Positions 16,216 to 26,179 are shown, counted from the stretch's first letter. The stretch: DNA of 64,000 nucleotides from Enterovibrio norvegicus DSM 15893 (GCF_900115495.1 NZ_FOWR01000013.1:1-64000); one strand, 5' to 3'. A program made the numbers and translations. Notes: generated by a model not told the origin, from the letters alone.

Positions 16216-18522
16216 TTAAATCGTCTGTGCTTGCTCTTCAGAAGCACCTGGCATGTGCAGTTTGATGACACGTTCGAGGTTGGCTTTGCTCACAGGCTTG
16301 GCGATGTAATCGTCCATGCCGGATTTCAAGCATTCTTCTTTGTCATGTGCCGTGGCGTTTGCCGTTAAGGCGACAATCGGCGTTTGCGGGGCGAGATCGT
16401 GGTCGCGAATCAAACGAGAGGCTTGGTAGCCATCCATGATCGGCATTTGGCAATCCATTAAGATCAGATCGAATGCTTCAGCTTCACACAAATCAACGGC
16501 GATCTTCCCGTTTTCAGCCACCACCACGTCTACACCTAACCGCGTTAGCATGGCTTGGGTGACACGCTGATTCACCAAGGTATCTTCAACAACCAAAATA
16601 CGACCTGAATACGTGTTGTTGGTGTTTGAACCCAGACGATTGCTGGCTTCTTTCAGTGGCACCACATCCAACTGCGGCTGTTGGCTGCGAAGGATTCGTA
16701 TTAACACGTTTTTCAAATCGTTAAACTTGTACGGACGCGATAAGTATCCTTGAATATTGAAGCTGTCGAGCTTCACGGTGTCATGCACTTCCGGTGCTGC
16801 CGTAATCATGATCATGTTAGGACAGCGCTTACCGAAGCGGCTTTGCAGCTGAGAGGCAACGGAGAAACCGTCTGTGCCGGGCATCAGTTTATCAAGGATG
16901 ACAATCTTGAACGGTTTGGACGTTTCAATCCGTTCTGCAATCATTCCTTCCGCATCTTCTGGGTGCACACAACACGTCACCTGACAGCCTAAGTTACTCA
17001 ACTGGGCACTGGTAATACGCATGTTTAAACGGCTGTCATCCACCAGCAGCATCGCGGCATCAGAGAACATGAGTGCATCAATGGGTGTCGCTTCAGGGGC
17101 TTCTGCACGGTCAAAGGTGGTCGAGAAGAAAAAGCGGCTTCCCACGCCCTCTTTACTTTCTAGCTTCAGACTGCCGCCCATAAGTTCAACAATCTGGCTA
17201 GAGATAGCAAGGCCAAGCCCTGTTCCGCCAAAGTTTCGGCTCATGCTGCCATCTGCTTGCTCGAACTTCTCAAAGACTTGGGATTGTTTGTGTTCAGGGA
17301 TACCGATACCGGTATCCAACACCTCAAACAACACAGTGATGCGATCGCCCTCTTCTTCAACCAAACGGATATTGACGTCGATACGGCCTCGCTCTGTGAA
17401 TTTCACGGCGTTTCCGACCAAGTTAATCATGACTTGGCGTAAACGAGGGGCATCCCCCATCAACAACGGCGATAACACTTCGTCGATATTACAGCGGAAA
17501 TCGATGCTTTTTTCTTTCGTGCGAAGTTTGAATAAATGCTCGATATCTTTGTTCAGCTCGAACAGGTTGAGTTCAAGGATGTCGAGGTCGAGTTTCCCCG
17601 CTTCGATCTTCGAGAAATCGAGAATGTCGTTGATGATGTCAAGAAGTGACAAAGAAGACGTTTCAAGCATCTCTATAAATTCGCGCTGTTCTTCATCGAG
17701 CTTGGTGCCTTTTAACAAAGACGCCATACCAATGATGCCATTCATCGGGGTTCGAATTTCATGGCTCATGTTAGCGAGAAATTCACTCTTCTTCTGGTTG
17801 GCAACTTCAGCCTGTTCTTTTGCGTCGTTAAGCTCGGTGTTGTAGACGCGAATTTTTTCAACGGTGTCATTGTACTGTTCATACAAAATCACGAGCTCTT
17901 CGCCGAGTGCACGTTGAGGTTGTTTAATCGGTTTCGGCAGGTGATCAGCGTCGAACTTGGTCACACTGTGAGCGATCCATGTGAGCGGTTTAACCACATC
18001 GGCATACACAATCGCAAATACCAAGCCGCCGAGAATCAAGGTCGCCCCCCCTAAAAACAAGAGGAGAATAACAAAGCGCTCAGTGAGAGAGTTATAGATG
18101 CCCTGCAAGCCCACTTCGAGCTGCATATAACCGAGGTTATAGTTCTTTCCGAATTGCTCGTGAACCAACGGCCATTGATATGCAAGCTTAGGCGTGTTTG
18201 GAATGCTACCTTGCTCTGCCAAGACGCGTTCATTATCAAACACTTTCACATAAGAGACATCTGGATCACGCAATATGCCTTCAACGATAACACTTAATTG
18301 CTTTGTGTCCTCTTGCCAGACACTATTCGTAATGCTGGCTAGGTCCGTTTGTTGGATTAATAGTGCGTGCTCACGTACCTGTTCAGATTTTGACTTGTAA
18401 TCTAGATAGAGCGCAAATGCGGCCACTAAAAAGGCCAGCAAGGTACAAACAAGCAATATTCGGCCCACTAATCGGGCTGCGATGCTAACTGGCTGACGAA
18501 CTTTCTCTTTTTTATTCAACAT
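16216..18522 (-). CDS. Hybrid sensor histidine kinase with two receiver domains
   Basis: 768 residues. Membrane helices at about 18-42 and 150-175 flank a ~105-residue periplasmic sensor, followed by a HAMP-like linker. The HisKA phosphosite is H254 ([11 protein letters not shown]), and the ATPase domain shows [16 protein letters not shown] and GGTGLGLAI. Receiver 1 (about 490-610) has D495/D496 and D544, but the conserved lysine is Arg (R596 in LSRPYK). Receiver 2 (about 641-755) is fully canonical (D690, K742). It resembles BarA/LuxQ-like hybrids without an Hpt domain. It is divergent from a periplasmic binding protein 73 bases away that may present its ligand. Confidence 0.92.
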   Translation of the reverse strand: MLNKKEKVRQPVSIAARLVGRILLVCTLLAFLVAAFALYLDYKSKSEQVREHALLIQQTDLASITNSVWQEDTKQLSVIVEGILRDPDVSYVKVFDNERVLAEQGSIPNTPKLAYQWPLVHEQFGKNYNLGYMQLEVGLQGIYNSLTERFVILLLFLGGATLILGGLVFAIVYADVVKPLTWIAHSVTKFDADHLPKPIKQPQRALGEELVILYEQYNDTVEKIRVYNTELNDAKEQAEVANQKKSEFLANMSHEIRTPMNGIIGMASLLKGTKLDEEQREFIEMLETSSLSLLDIINDILDFSKIEAGKLDLDILELNLFELNKDIEHLFKLRTKEKSIDFRCNIDEVLSPLLMGDAPRLRQVMINLVGNAVKFTERGRIDVNIRLVEEEGDRITVLFEVLDTGIGIPEHKQSQVFEKFEQADGSMSRNFGGTGLGLAISSQIVELMGGSLKLESKEGVGSRFFFSTTFDRAEAPEATPIDALMFSDAAMLLVDDSRLNMRITSAQLSNLGCQVTCCVHPEDAEGMIAERIETSKPFKIVILDKLMPGTDGFSVASQLQSRFGKRCPNMIMITAAPEVHDTVKLDSFNIQGYLSRPYKFNDLKNVLIRILRSQQPQLDVVPLKEASNRLGSNTNNTYSGRILVVEDTLVNQRVTQAMLTRLGVDVVVAENGKIAVDLCEAEAFDLILMDCQMPIMDGYQASRLIRDHDLAPQTPIVALTANATAHDKEECLKSGMDDYIAKPVSKANLERVIKLHMPGASEEQAQTI

Positions 18523-18595
18523 AGACTAGGCTTATTAGTGTCTTAAAAGTAAAGCATCCTGTTTAAGGATAGCTGTAAACTGACAATTACCAACG

Positions 18596-19387
18596 ATGAA
18601 TAAAATGACTCGTATGTTTGATAAAACTAATTTCAATGCAACATCCTTATTATTTGCAGTGTTTGCGATTTTATTTAGCCACACTGCTTCCAGCGAAGTG
18701 CTCGACTATTATGTCGTTCAAGACCAAGCTGAACCCTTTCAAATCCAAGATAAGGGTACCAACCATCACGGTATCATTACTGACATTCTATACAAAGCAC
18801 TTGAAGGGTCTAAGTATACCCTTGATATCCATACGTACCCGTTTAATCGAATGATGGCAGAAATGTCTTCAAATCAACACAGAAATTGGGTCACGTACGG
18901 CAGCCCTTTGTGGGGTGACATGCAATCAGCAAACCTCTCAATACAACCTATCTTTGATGTTGAACACAGCATACTCAGCAGCACGAATTCAACGTTTACA
19001 TACAAGAACCCCGAAGATCTCGATGGTAAAGTTGCAGTGTTATTGCTCGGATTCAACTATCCAGGGCTTGATGGAGAGATTGAGAGCGGTGCATTAAGCG
19101 AAGTTCGCGTTAAAAATCACCAATCTGCATTTCGTGTCGTCAACCGACTCAAAGACATTGGCGGCTTTGTCGAAATGGATCTTCGTCTCCAGTACCATTT
19201 GAAACGTTTAGGCTTCACGAACAAAGACTATAAGCTCGAGAGCATCAGCAATGTCATTCCAAACTATGGCATCCACATTGCCTTTTCTCCGGGCATTGAT
19301 CACGAAATTAAGGAATTCATTGATAATCGTCTAGAAGAAATGGTCAAGAAAAACGAAATCGAAGTCATCATCGCTAAATACCAGTAA
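18596..19387 (+). CDS. Periplasmic solute-binding protein, family 3 type
   Basis: 263 residues with an N-terminal hydrophobic signal (SLLFAVFAILFSHTASS, cleavage near residue 33) and a mature domain of the amino-acid-binding (SBP_bac_3) type, as in DIHTYPFNRMMAEMSSNQHRNW-like segments. There is no ABC transporter next to it. The gene is divergent from a membrane hybrid kinase, so it may be a sensory binding protein. Several in-frame ATGs occur at 18596, 18605 and 18614; the first is used. Confidence 0.8.
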   Translation: MNKMTRMFDKTNFNATSLLFAVFAILFSHTASSEVLDYYVVQDQAEPFQIQDKGTNHHGIITDILYKALEGSKYTLDIHTYPFNRMMAEMSSNQHRNWVTYGSPLWGDMQSANLSIQPIFDVEHSILSSTNSTFTYKNPEDLDGKVAVLLLGFNYPGLDGEIESGALSEVRVKNHQSAFRVVNRLKDIGGFVEMDLRLQYHLKRLGFTNKDYKLESISNVIPNYGIHIAFSPGIDHEIKEFIDNRLEEMVKKNEIEVIIAKYQ

Positions 19388-19522
19388 GGGCTTATAAAAA
19401 TAGGCGCATAAGATGTTTCTTTTTATCCCAATAGCCAAAAAAGTAGACGAGATACACATTCAGATATTGCTGAACAGTAAAAAAGGCATCACGACCAGAT
19501 ATTACGCATGTTCAAAATGCCA

Positions 19523-19560
19523 ATAAAAAACAGGTCGCATAAGCGACCTATTTTTTATTA
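19523..19560. terminator. Bidirectional terminator between the binding protein and hpd
   Basis: AGGTCGC at 19532-19538 and GCGACCT at 19543-19549 form a perfect stem. It is flanked by AATAAAAAAC on the left and ATTTTTTATT on the right, so both convergent transcripts meet a T-run. Confidence 0.85.
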
Positions 19561-19577
19561 AAGACGTTCTGGAACCA

Positions 19578-20693
19578 TTACCCAGCATCTAACACACCGC
19601 GTCGAATTTGATCGAGCTCGATGGATTCAAACAAGGCTTGGAAATTACCTTCCCCAAAACCTTGGTTACCTTTGCGTTGAATGATTTCAAAGAAGACCGG
19701 CCCAATCACAGTATCAGTAAAAATTTGCAACAAAATACCTGAACTGACGCTGCCATCAATCAGCACCCTCATATCGCGCAATGTTTCCACATTTTCGTCA
19801 TGGCCTTCCACACGGGTATTAATGGTCTCGTAGTACGTATCTGGCGTGTTCATGAACGCCATACCACGTTGACGCAATGTTTCTACGGTTTTGAAGATGT
19901 CATCCGTGCTCAGGGCAATATGCTGTATACCTTCGCCGTTATACTCTTTCAAATATTCTGCGATTTGAGATTTGTCATCGCTCGATTCATTGATCGGTAT
20001 ACGGATTTTCCCACATGGCGCAGTTAAGGCACGGGATTTCAATCCAGTGAGCTTACCCTCAATGTCGAAATAGCGGATCTCTTTGAAGTTTGCGATGCGA
20101 TCATAAAAGTCAGCCCACACGTCCATGTTGCCTTTTTCGACATTGTGGGTGAGATGATCGATGAACGTAAGACCTGCATCTGACGCTGCAACCTTTTCTT
20201 TCCAATCGGGGTAGTAATCGAAATCAATGCTATAGATGTCATTGTCGCCGTAACGGTCAACAAAATACAGGTACGAGCCCCCAATGCCGTGTACCGCAGG
20301 AACGTTAAGTTCCATGGGTCCGATACGTGGCTCACACGCCGTTGCACCCTGCTTCACGGCGTAATTCATCGCATGTAGCGCATCTGTTACGCGAAACGCC
20401 ATCGCATTCACACTGGCGCCATGTTGTTGGGCGAACCCTTCGGCTTGTGAATCGTGCTCTCCATTCACAATAAAGTTCACTTCACCTTGACGATAAAGCC
20501 ACACGTCTTTGTGTTTGTGCTTAGCCACTTCGGCAAACCCCATCAATGAAAACAGAGATTTCAACGCATCGATGCCTTCTGCATTCGGGGCGGTATATTC
20601 CACAAATTCGAAACCATCCGTCCCCATTGGGTTTATCGTTTTTACTTTGTGGGCGTCCATCTGAGCCTTGTCTTGATGTGCTGCTTTTGCCAT
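19578..20693 (-). CDS. hpd: 4-hydroxyphenylpyruvate dioxygenase
   Basis: 371 residues. It converts 4-hydroxyphenylpyruvate and O2 to homogentisate and CO2 in tyrosine catabolism. Iron ligands of the 2-His-1-carboxylate facial triad are visible in FIDHLTHNVEKG, GIQHIALSTDD and PVFFEIIQRKG. The C-terminal helix GFGEGNFQALFESIELDQ, which closes the active site, is present. The start at 20693 (MAKAAHQDKAQ) is chosen because GGAGG lies eight bases upstream; the ATG at 20708 overlaps that site. No homogentisate dioxygenase gene is nearby. Confidence 0.96.
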   Translation of the reverse strand: MAKAAHQDKAQMDAHKVKTINPMGTDGFEFVEYTAPNAEGIDALKSLFSLMGFAEVAKHKHKDVWLYRQGEVNFIVNGEHDSQAEGFAQQHGASVNAMAFRVTDALHAMNYAVKQGATACEPRIGPMELNVPAVHGIGGSYLYFVDRYGDNDIYSIDFDYYPDWKEKVAASDAGLTFIDHLTHNVEKGNMDVWADFYDRIANFKEIRYFDIEGKLTGLKSRALTAPCGKIRIPINESSDDKSQIAEYLKEYNGEGIQHIALSTDDIFKTVETLRQRGMAFMNTPDTYYETINTRVEGHDENVETLRDMRVLIDGSVSSGILLQIFTDTVIGPVFFEIIQRKGNQGFGEGNFQALFESIELDQIRRGVLDAG

Positions 20694-20930
20694 TGATGCA
20701 TCCTCCATACGCGCTAATAGCGACAGTGCTTTGCTCTGTTAGGAATAGCAGTCGGTATAAGGCGCAGCCAGAAACGCGCATGGGTTGCTGGAGGAAAAGG
20801 TGTAAATCAGAAAATGTACACATGAATTGACAGCTCCCCACAATATGCAACGCACGTTGTAGGCAGCCGACAAACTTGGGTCATATAAATCAGGGGGATA
20901 TGAAGGGCATTGTCCGTCGTGACGGTAACA
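20694..20930. promoter_or_regulatory. hpd upstream region with an imperfect palindrome
   Basis: TGTAAATCAGAAAATGTACA at 20801-20820 is an imperfect inverted repeat (TGTAAAT-N6-ATGTACA). It resembles a TyrR/PhhR box but is two bases too long between arms. The region should carry the hpd promoter. Confidence 0.35.
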
Positions 20931-21290
20931 TCAGTTTAACAGCGCTGGATCTTGATATTTTGTCGCTAAATCCACTGGGTCCACTTCTTCACCGCTCAAT
21001 TCTTTGCCCCAGTCAGGGCCAAGCATGACGTCATCTCTTGCAAGATCAACCAGCCATTCTTCGATGAAGGTTTGCAAAGGAATCGATACAGGTGCGAAGT
21101 CTTCCCATTCGTCCACGCAATGAACAGCGGCCGCGTTACGGGATGACCAAAAGGGCATCACGTCCGTGTCTTCATAGATCGCAGAATCGCAAATAACCCA
21201 GCCATCTTTACAGTGTAAACCCCAAATCTCGCCCTTTGAACGCGATGCTGAGATGAAATCGCTGAGATTTTCGATATCGCTTGTCGTCAT
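20931..21290 (-). CDS. DUF2750 family protein
   Basis: 119 residues (MTTSDIENLSDFISASRSKGEIWGL...). Motifs WGLHCKDGW, PFWSSRNAAAVHC and WEDFAPVSIPLQTFIEEWL fit the DUF2750 family, small cytoplasmic proteins of unknown function. The start at 21290 is chosen because AAAGGAG lies about eight bases upstream; a longer start at 21353 has none. It is upstream of and in the same direction as hpd, with a 237-base gap, so co-transcription is possible but unproven. Confidence 0.8.
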   Translation of the reverse strand: MTTSDIENLSDFISASRSKGEIWGLHCKDGWVICDSAIYEDTDVMPFWSSRNAAAVHCVDEWEDFAPVSIPLQTFIEEWLVDLARDDVMLGPDWGKELSGEEVDPVDLATKYQDPALLN

Positions 21291-21419
21291 GCCCTTTCTC
21301 CTTTCAACACTCACGCGCGATGCAAGCCACAACGTGGCTCTTCGATATTTCAATCTATGCAGTCGTAGCCACTTTGTGTGTATTAAAAATGAGGATTATA
21401 CCCAGCATTCGGAGAGGAC

Positions 21420-22325
21420 TTAACGCGGGAACTTGCCCTGCACCTTTCTAAACACGGCGGGCGTTACGCCAACACGCTGTTTAAATTGCTGCGAGAGATG
21501 TTGTTGCGACGAAAATCCACTCGCTATTGAGATATTCGACAAGGACTCCTGGCTCTCCAACAGTAAGCGCTTAGCAAGCTCAACACGACGCGTTAGCACA
21601 TACTGATGCGGCGTGCAGTTGAAGCTAACTTTAAACATTCTGGCAAAGTGAAATTCGCTGAGTTGGGCCAAGGTCGCCAGATCCCCTAACGAAAAAGAGA
21701 AGGGCAAGTTGGCCTCAATATAATCCATCACCTTACGTTGGTTCGCGGGTGACAAACCACTAACGGACAAGGCTTTGTATAGCGGCTGATGGCAGTGTTG
21801 ACGAATAAGGTGGAGCAGCACCATTTGCTGCGCATGGGATGCCATTAACCCGTCGGTCGAATCTGACCAATCTAATTTCAACATGGTTTCACGCACAAAC
21901 TGTGTGATGAAAGGATCATCAACAAAGGTGCGCTCTTTGAGTTCGATATGACGCCCTTCTTTGTCAAACACCTGCTCCGCAAAATGTTGAAGGTGCGCTT
22001 GTTCAAAGTAGAGATGATAGAAACTGAAAGGATCGGCAAATGACCAGTCTGAACGGTGGTCGATAGGCATCAAGCTGAGTTTGTTTTCCCCGCCAAACAT
22101 ATCGCCCGTTTGCAGGTTTCGTTTGGTGTTGTGTCCCCCTTCGAGGTAAAAACTCAACGTGTGATGGCCAGGCTTGTCATAACTCGCGCAACCATGACTG
22201 TTGCTCCACACAGCCGAACCCATGCCGTTTTCTAGCCACAGTTCGTTGTGCAGCTTCGCTGTGTTGTTTTGCAACACGTTATAAACCCGCTGTCTCTGAA
22301 TCCCTTGAGACTTATCTTTACCCAT
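21420..22325 (-). CDS. AraC-family transcriptional regulator
   Basis: 301 residues. The N-terminal ~180 residues form an effector-binding domain of the cupin type. The C-terminal ~100 residues carry two helix-turn-helix motifs (FSLGDLATLAQLSEFHFARMFK and LSNISIASGFSSQQHLSQQFKQRVG). ATG 22325 follows AAGGAG. It is divergent from an EamA-family exporter, the likely target; ligand unknown. Confidence 0.9.
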   Translation of the reverse strand: MGKDKSQGIQRQRVYNVLQNNTAKLHNELWLENGMGSAVWSNSHGCASYDKPGHHTLSFYLEGGHNTKRNLQTGDMFGGENKLSLMPIDHRSDWSFADPFSFYHLYFEQAHLQHFAEQVFDKEGRHIELKERTFVDDPFITQFVRETMLKLDWSDSTDGLMASHAQQMVLLHLIRQHCHQPLYKALSVSGLSPANQRKVMDYIEANLPFSFSLGDLATLAQLSEFHFARMFKVSFNCTPHQYVLTRRVELAKRLLLESQESLSNISIASGFSSQQHLSQQFKQRVGVTPAVFRKVQGKFPR

Positions 22326-22626
22326 CACAACTCCTTGATGATGCTTCCCTTAATATACTGATTGCCTATCTCGATGAACACCAAGCAAAAAAGAAAAGCG
22401 CAAGAATCTATAAAAATAGCAATTCCATGAAAGAACGAAGACGTCCAGCGCGATATCGTGGTGCGGCATTTAACCGATGTCTTTACAGTTTTCCGGCTTC
22501 AATCTCAACACTCGAAGTCGGTGCATTTCATAAAAACAACGTCTTTTGGCTAGGCGTGATACCTAAGTAAGCAGCGGGTTGTTTTCATTCCAACGCATTA
22601 GGTATGTAAACGGAGAGTGGTAGCGC
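22326..22626. promoter_or_regulatory. Divergent promoter region, AraC regulator / EamA exporter
   Basis: 301 bases between the two divergent starts. It is the expected place for the AraC-type operator, but I see no clear repeated half-sites by eye. Confidence 0.4.
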
Positions 22627-23544
22627 ATGAACGGAATATTATACGCAGCAACCGTGTTTATCTGGGGTTCAACTTGGCTCGCCATTGCTTATCAAATCGG
22701 TGACACCTCTGTGGTGGTCTCCGTGGGTTGGCGATTTGGGCTGGCGTCATTAGCGCTGTTTGCTGTGTTGATGTTTCGCAACGCGTTGCCACGCCTCTCT
22801 GCCGAAAATCACAAAATGGCCGCATTGCTCGCACTGTGTCTGTTTTCAAACAACTTCCTGTGTTTCTACGCAGCAACGCAATATTTGCCGAGCGGACTCA
22901 ACGCTGTGGTGTTCTCACTGGCACCTATTTTAAATGCGTTCAATCTGTGGATATTGGAAAAGCGCCGCCCTGCTGGCACCTTCATTCAAGGGGCGCTCAT
23001 GGGATTCACTGGGGTTGTTTTACTCTTTGTTTCTCAATTTCTCAGTGCAGAAATGGACACCAGCATCTTGTTAGGGCTCGCCCTTTCATTGGTCGGCACC
23101 TATTTCTTCTCAATGGGTAACATGGTGTCTGCTAACGCACAGAAGAAAGACATGCCATTACTGCCAACAACGGCCTGGGCGATGGGCTACGGTGCAATCT
23201 ACCTCTTCATCATCGCCCTCTTTATGGGTGTGCCATTGGATGTGCCAACCACACCGCTGTATCTCTCTGCATTGGTGTATCTCGCCATTGTTGGCTCAGT
23301 CATTGGCTTTAACACCTACCTCGCATTGGTAGGCAATATAGGCGCAGCAAAAGCCGCCTACTGCACCGTGCTGTTCCCACTGGTTGCCTTGTCACTGTCT
23401 ACCGTGTTTGAAGGGTATGAATGGACAGGGTTATCCGCACTGGGTGTCGTGCTGGTGTTGGCAGGTAACCTGCGCGTATTTGGGTTGCCAGAGCCTCTTA
23501 AACGTTCTATCAAGCGCTGGCAACACGCCTCTTCAAGCCCATAA
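22627..23544 (+). CDS. EamA-family (DMT) transporter
   Basis: 305 residues, ten predicted membrane helices in two EamA repeats (FIWGSTWLAIAYQIG in the first). DMT exporters move amino acids, metabolites or drugs out of the cell; the substrate cannot be told from sequence. GGAGAG precedes the start. It is divergent from the AraC regulator. Confidence 0.88.
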   Translation: MNGILYAATVFIWGSTWLAIAYQIGDTSVVVSVGWRFGLASLALFAVLMFRNALPRLSAENHKMAALLALCLFSNNFLCFYAATQYLPSGLNAVVFSLAPILNAFNLWILEKRRPAGTFIQGALMGFTGVVLLFVSQFLSAEMDTSILLGLALSLVGTYFFSMGNMVSANAQKKDMPLLPTTAWAMGYGAIYLFIIALFMGVPLDVPTTPLYLSALVYLAIVGSVIGFNTYLALVGNIGAAKAAYCTVLFPLVALSLSTVFEGYEWTGLSALGVVLVLAGNLRVFGLPEPLKRSIKRWQHASSSP

Positions 23545-23568
23545 CCGAACGCACAATCAAGAAACCAT

Positions 23569-23742
23569 TCAATGCGCCGCCAGTTGAATCAACCACACTA
23601 AACAAATCAACAGCGGCCATAACCATGACGGAATACCAAACGAAAACTGCTGTAAGAAGCCGTTTTCTTTTGCTGGGCGTTCACGCCAGTCTGCAACACG
23701 GTTTCGACGAATATAGCGGCTAGGTTCTGTTTGCTTGCTCAT
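23569..23742 (-). CDS. Small single-helix membrane protein
   Basis: From ATG 23742 the product is 57 residues (MSKQTEPSRYIRRNRVADWRE...). It has a basic N-terminal half and one strong C-terminal membrane helix (IPSWLWPLLICLVWLIQL). The pattern (charged start, a single clean helix, stop soon after) looks like a genuine small protein, but no ribosome-binding site is obvious and I recognise no family. An in-frame ATG at 23757 is also possible. Confidence 0.5.
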   Translation of the reverse strand: MSKQTEPSRYIRRNRVADWRERPAKENGFLQQFSFGIPSWLWPLLICLVWLIQLAAH

Positions 23743-23909
23743 CATTAATCTCATCATTTCTTTGGTTGTTGATGACCATTACACACGCTTTACGTGTCAA
23801 CACCGTGGAGGAAAAATGGAAATTTGATGAACAACAATGGCGAAATGATGGCGGCGTTCACCACATGCTGTGCGATAGTAAAAACACGTCTTATTTTCAT
23901 CAATAAACC

Positions 23910-24455
23910 ATGACAATCAGTGTGTTAACCACCCGACAATTAGATCAGTACCTTGATGATGTGTCTGCCCTTCACAAGCTGGTGTTTCCCGATGCAAGCA
24001 TCGATATCTCACCCAATAACGAACTTCTAACTTACGGGTTGGTGTTAGATGGCAGCGCTGCTCAAAAAGCAACAAATAAGGTGGTGGGATTTGGGGCTGT
24101 CTATACCCGTAAAATGCAGCAAGGAACGCGTACGTTTAACGCAGGCATCGTCGGTGGTATTGCAATTCACCCTGATTACAGAGAGAAAGGGTTCTGTTCC
24201 CACCTAATGGCACAGTTGGAATTCGCACAAATTCAGGCAAACGTTGAACACAGTTTTCTGTTTGCTTACGAACCACGGGTCTACCATGCTGTTGGCTATC
24301 AAATGCTTCACGCACCGATACATTTTTTCGATACGCCATCAAATCAATGGGCATCCTTTGTCTATCGTGGGGGTATGGTGAAGTCTTTTGGGAAAGAAAA
24401 CGGCTTACCCATCGAGCCACATACCTTGATTGAATTCAACGGTCAGGTTTATTAG
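23910..24455 (+). CDS. GNAT-family N-acetyltransferase
   Basis: 181 residues. The acetyl-CoA-binding core is seen as GIVGGIAIHPDYREKGFCSHLM (motif A, R/Q-x-x-G-x-G/A variant). It is preceded by a beta strand with VVGFGAVYTRK. Substrate unknown. No strong ribosome-binding site lies before ATG 23910, so the start is less certain. Confidence 0.82.
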   Translation: MTISVLTTRQLDQYLDDVSALHKLVFPDASIDISPNNELLTYGLVLDGSAAQKATNKVVGFGAVYTRKMQQGTRTFNAGIVGGIAIHPDYREKGFCSHLMAQLEFAQIQANVEHSFLFAYEPRVYHAVGYQMLHAPIHFFDTPSNQWASFVYRGGMVKSFGKENGLPIEPHTLIEFNGQVY

Positions 24456-24534
24456 CGTAAACGCCACTGGCAAGAAAAGTACGTGTTATTCTGGGTGGGC
24501 ACTGTCTGAGCCGAAATCTCATAAGGAGCGCAAT

Positions 24535-24909
24535 ATGGATGCCCTGCTCTATGTCGCTGCGATATTGCTTGTGATCATCTCGTTTGCCCACTCCTACTTG
24601 GGTGAGCGCTACATTCTGATTCGCTTGTTTAAACGCAACAACCTGCCCAAACTTTTCGGTAGCGATGCTTTTACCAAGAAAACATTGCGATTTGCTTGGC
24701 ATATTACCTCCATCGCGTGGTGTGGTTTTGCGGCACTGTTAGTGGTCATCGCTCAGCCACAGTTAAGCGCCAAGACCCTCGCAACAGTCATTGCGACCAC
24801 GTTTTTCCTTCATGGTTTGTTGTCGCTTGTCGCCTCTCAAGGAAAACACCTTTCATGGGTTGTCTTTTTCGCTATTTTTGCCTGCACTTTGATAGGGATA
24901 AATGCATAG
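24535..24909 (+). CDS. Small integral membrane protein, 124 aa
   Basis: Starts MDALLYVAAILLVIISFAHS after AAGGAG. Four predicted membrane helices: about 3-20, 50-70, 76-95 and 102-122. Between the first two is a conserved-looking amphipathic loop (YLGERYILIRLFKRNNLPKLFG). I do not recognise a named family. A longer frame beginning at 24430 overlaps the GNAT gene and lacks a ribosome-binding site. Confidence 0.75.
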   Translation: MDALLYVAAILLVIISFAHSYLGERYILIRLFKRNNLPKLFGSDAFTKKTLRFAWHITSIAWCGFAALLVVIAQPQLSAKTLATVIATTFFLHGLLSLVASQGKHLSWVVFFAIFACTLIGINA

Positions 24910-25077
24910 TCCTGTACCTAGAAACACGTTCAGTGTTCGACATTATTAGAGGCGGATAGCATCATGATTGAGCCCGCATCCACGCAACACACTGGCTCCG
25001 ACGTGACTGGTGTAACTGTCGCCACAGACGATCAAACATGGATTTGATGACACTACCCGTCACTTCTTTTTCCCGCG

Positions 25078-25701
25078 TCACGAACGGCTTGTCGCTGCAA
25101 GCAACGAGCCTGCTCCAATAAACAAACCGCCGAATAGTCGATTCATTACCTTCATGTGATGCGCATTTTGAACAAGGTGTGCCACTTTCGTCGCCAACAA
25201 AGCATATCCCACCATGACAATGGTATCGATCACCAATAGTGTCCCGCCTAAAATCAACATTTGATGCAAATAGGATCCATTGGGGGAGATAAACTGCGGC
25301 AGTAAAGCAACTAAAAACACGACGCCTTTAGGGTTCGTCACATTCACTATCACAGATTGAAAAAAGAGCTTACGGGCACCGATCGGCTCGCTTTTCTCCG
25401 GAGAGAAAGAACCATCACCCGTGTCTCGACATTTTTGAATACCCAAATAAATCAGATAGGCCACACCCACCCATTTTACAACCGAAAAGGCCACGTCAGA
25501 CTGGGCTAGCAGCGCCCCTAAGCCTGCACCCACCAGCACGATATTGTTCGCATTGCCCACCTGTAAGCCGGCAATAGCCACGGCACCTCGACGGATCCCA
25601 TGCTTCATGGTGATCGCCATGGTATTCACAGCACCTGCACCGGGAGAGATAGCGAGCACGAAACACGCCATCACGAAGGTTATCCATATCTCAATATTCA
25701 T
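25078..25701 (-). CDS. LysE/RhtB-family amino-acid exporter
   Basis: 207 residues with six membrane helices. It has the LysE-type N-terminus FVMACFVLAISPGAGAVNTMA and the repeat motif GLQVGNANNIVLVGAGLGALL. Members export amino acids such as homoserine, threonine, leucine or lysine. Substrate undetermined. ATG 25701 follows AGGACGGCG. Confidence 0.88.
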   Translation of the reverse strand: MNIEIWITFVMACFVLAISPGAGAVNTMAITMKHGIRRGAVAIAGLQVGNANNIVLVGAGLGALLAQSDVAFSVVKWVGVAYLIYLGIQKCRDTGDGSFSPEKSEPIGARKLFFQSVIVNVTNPKGVVFLVALLPQFISPNGSYLHQMLILGGTLLVIDTIVMVGYALLATKVAHLVQNAHHMKVMNRLFGGLFIGAGSLLAATSRS

Positions 25702-25744
25702 CTCGCCGTCCTGCCTTTACTCGATACGATGGTGCAACGCATAT

Positions 25745-26179
25745 TCATGTTTCGAATAGCTGCTTGTCGATGTCATGAAATGATTTGAATTCCAACGCAT
25801 TACCCGTTGGATCGTAGAAAAACATCGTTGCTTGCTCACCGGGTTGCCCTTTAAAACGCACATACGGCTCGATAACAAAGGCCACACTTTTTTCTTTGAG
25901 CCGCGCCGCTAGGGCTTCCCAATCCGCCATTTCAAGCACCACACCAATGTGCGGAACAGGCACAGAATGGCTATCCACTGAATTGTGATGAAGCCGAACT
26001 TTCCCTTCTTCGCCAATCGCAGGGTCGTGATGAATCACCAACTGATGACCGTAGAGATTGAAGTCAACCCAACAATCACTGCTGCGACCTTCACGACAAT
26101 TCAACACATCGCGGTAAAACGCGCGCGATTCTTCGAGGTGTCGAACCGGAATGGCAACATGAAAGGGGGTTAACGACAT
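25745..26179 (-). CDS. VOC-family (glyoxalase/dioxygenase fold) protein
   Basis: 144 residues of the paired beta-alpha-beta-beta-beta fold. It starts MSLTPFHVAIPVRHLEESRAFY (first metal-ligand His in FHVAIP), has PHIGVVLEMADW in the middle, and ends FYDPTGNALEFKSF with the typical metal-ligand Glu. The substrate cannot be assigned. AAGGAG precedes ATG 26179. It is divergent from a LysR regulator. Confidence 0.87.
   Translation of the reverse strand: MSLTPFHVAIPVRHLEESRAFYRDVLNCREGRSSDCWVDFNLYGHQLVIHHDPAIGEEGKVRLHHNSVDSHSVPVPHIGVVLEMADWEALAARLKEKSVAFVIEPYVRFKGQPGEQATMFFYDPTGNALEFKSFHDIDKQLFET

Noticed and set aside
17021-17845. 274-residue plus-strand frame
   Set aside because: Antisense of the hybrid kinase; Ser-rich mirror of conserved kinase codons.
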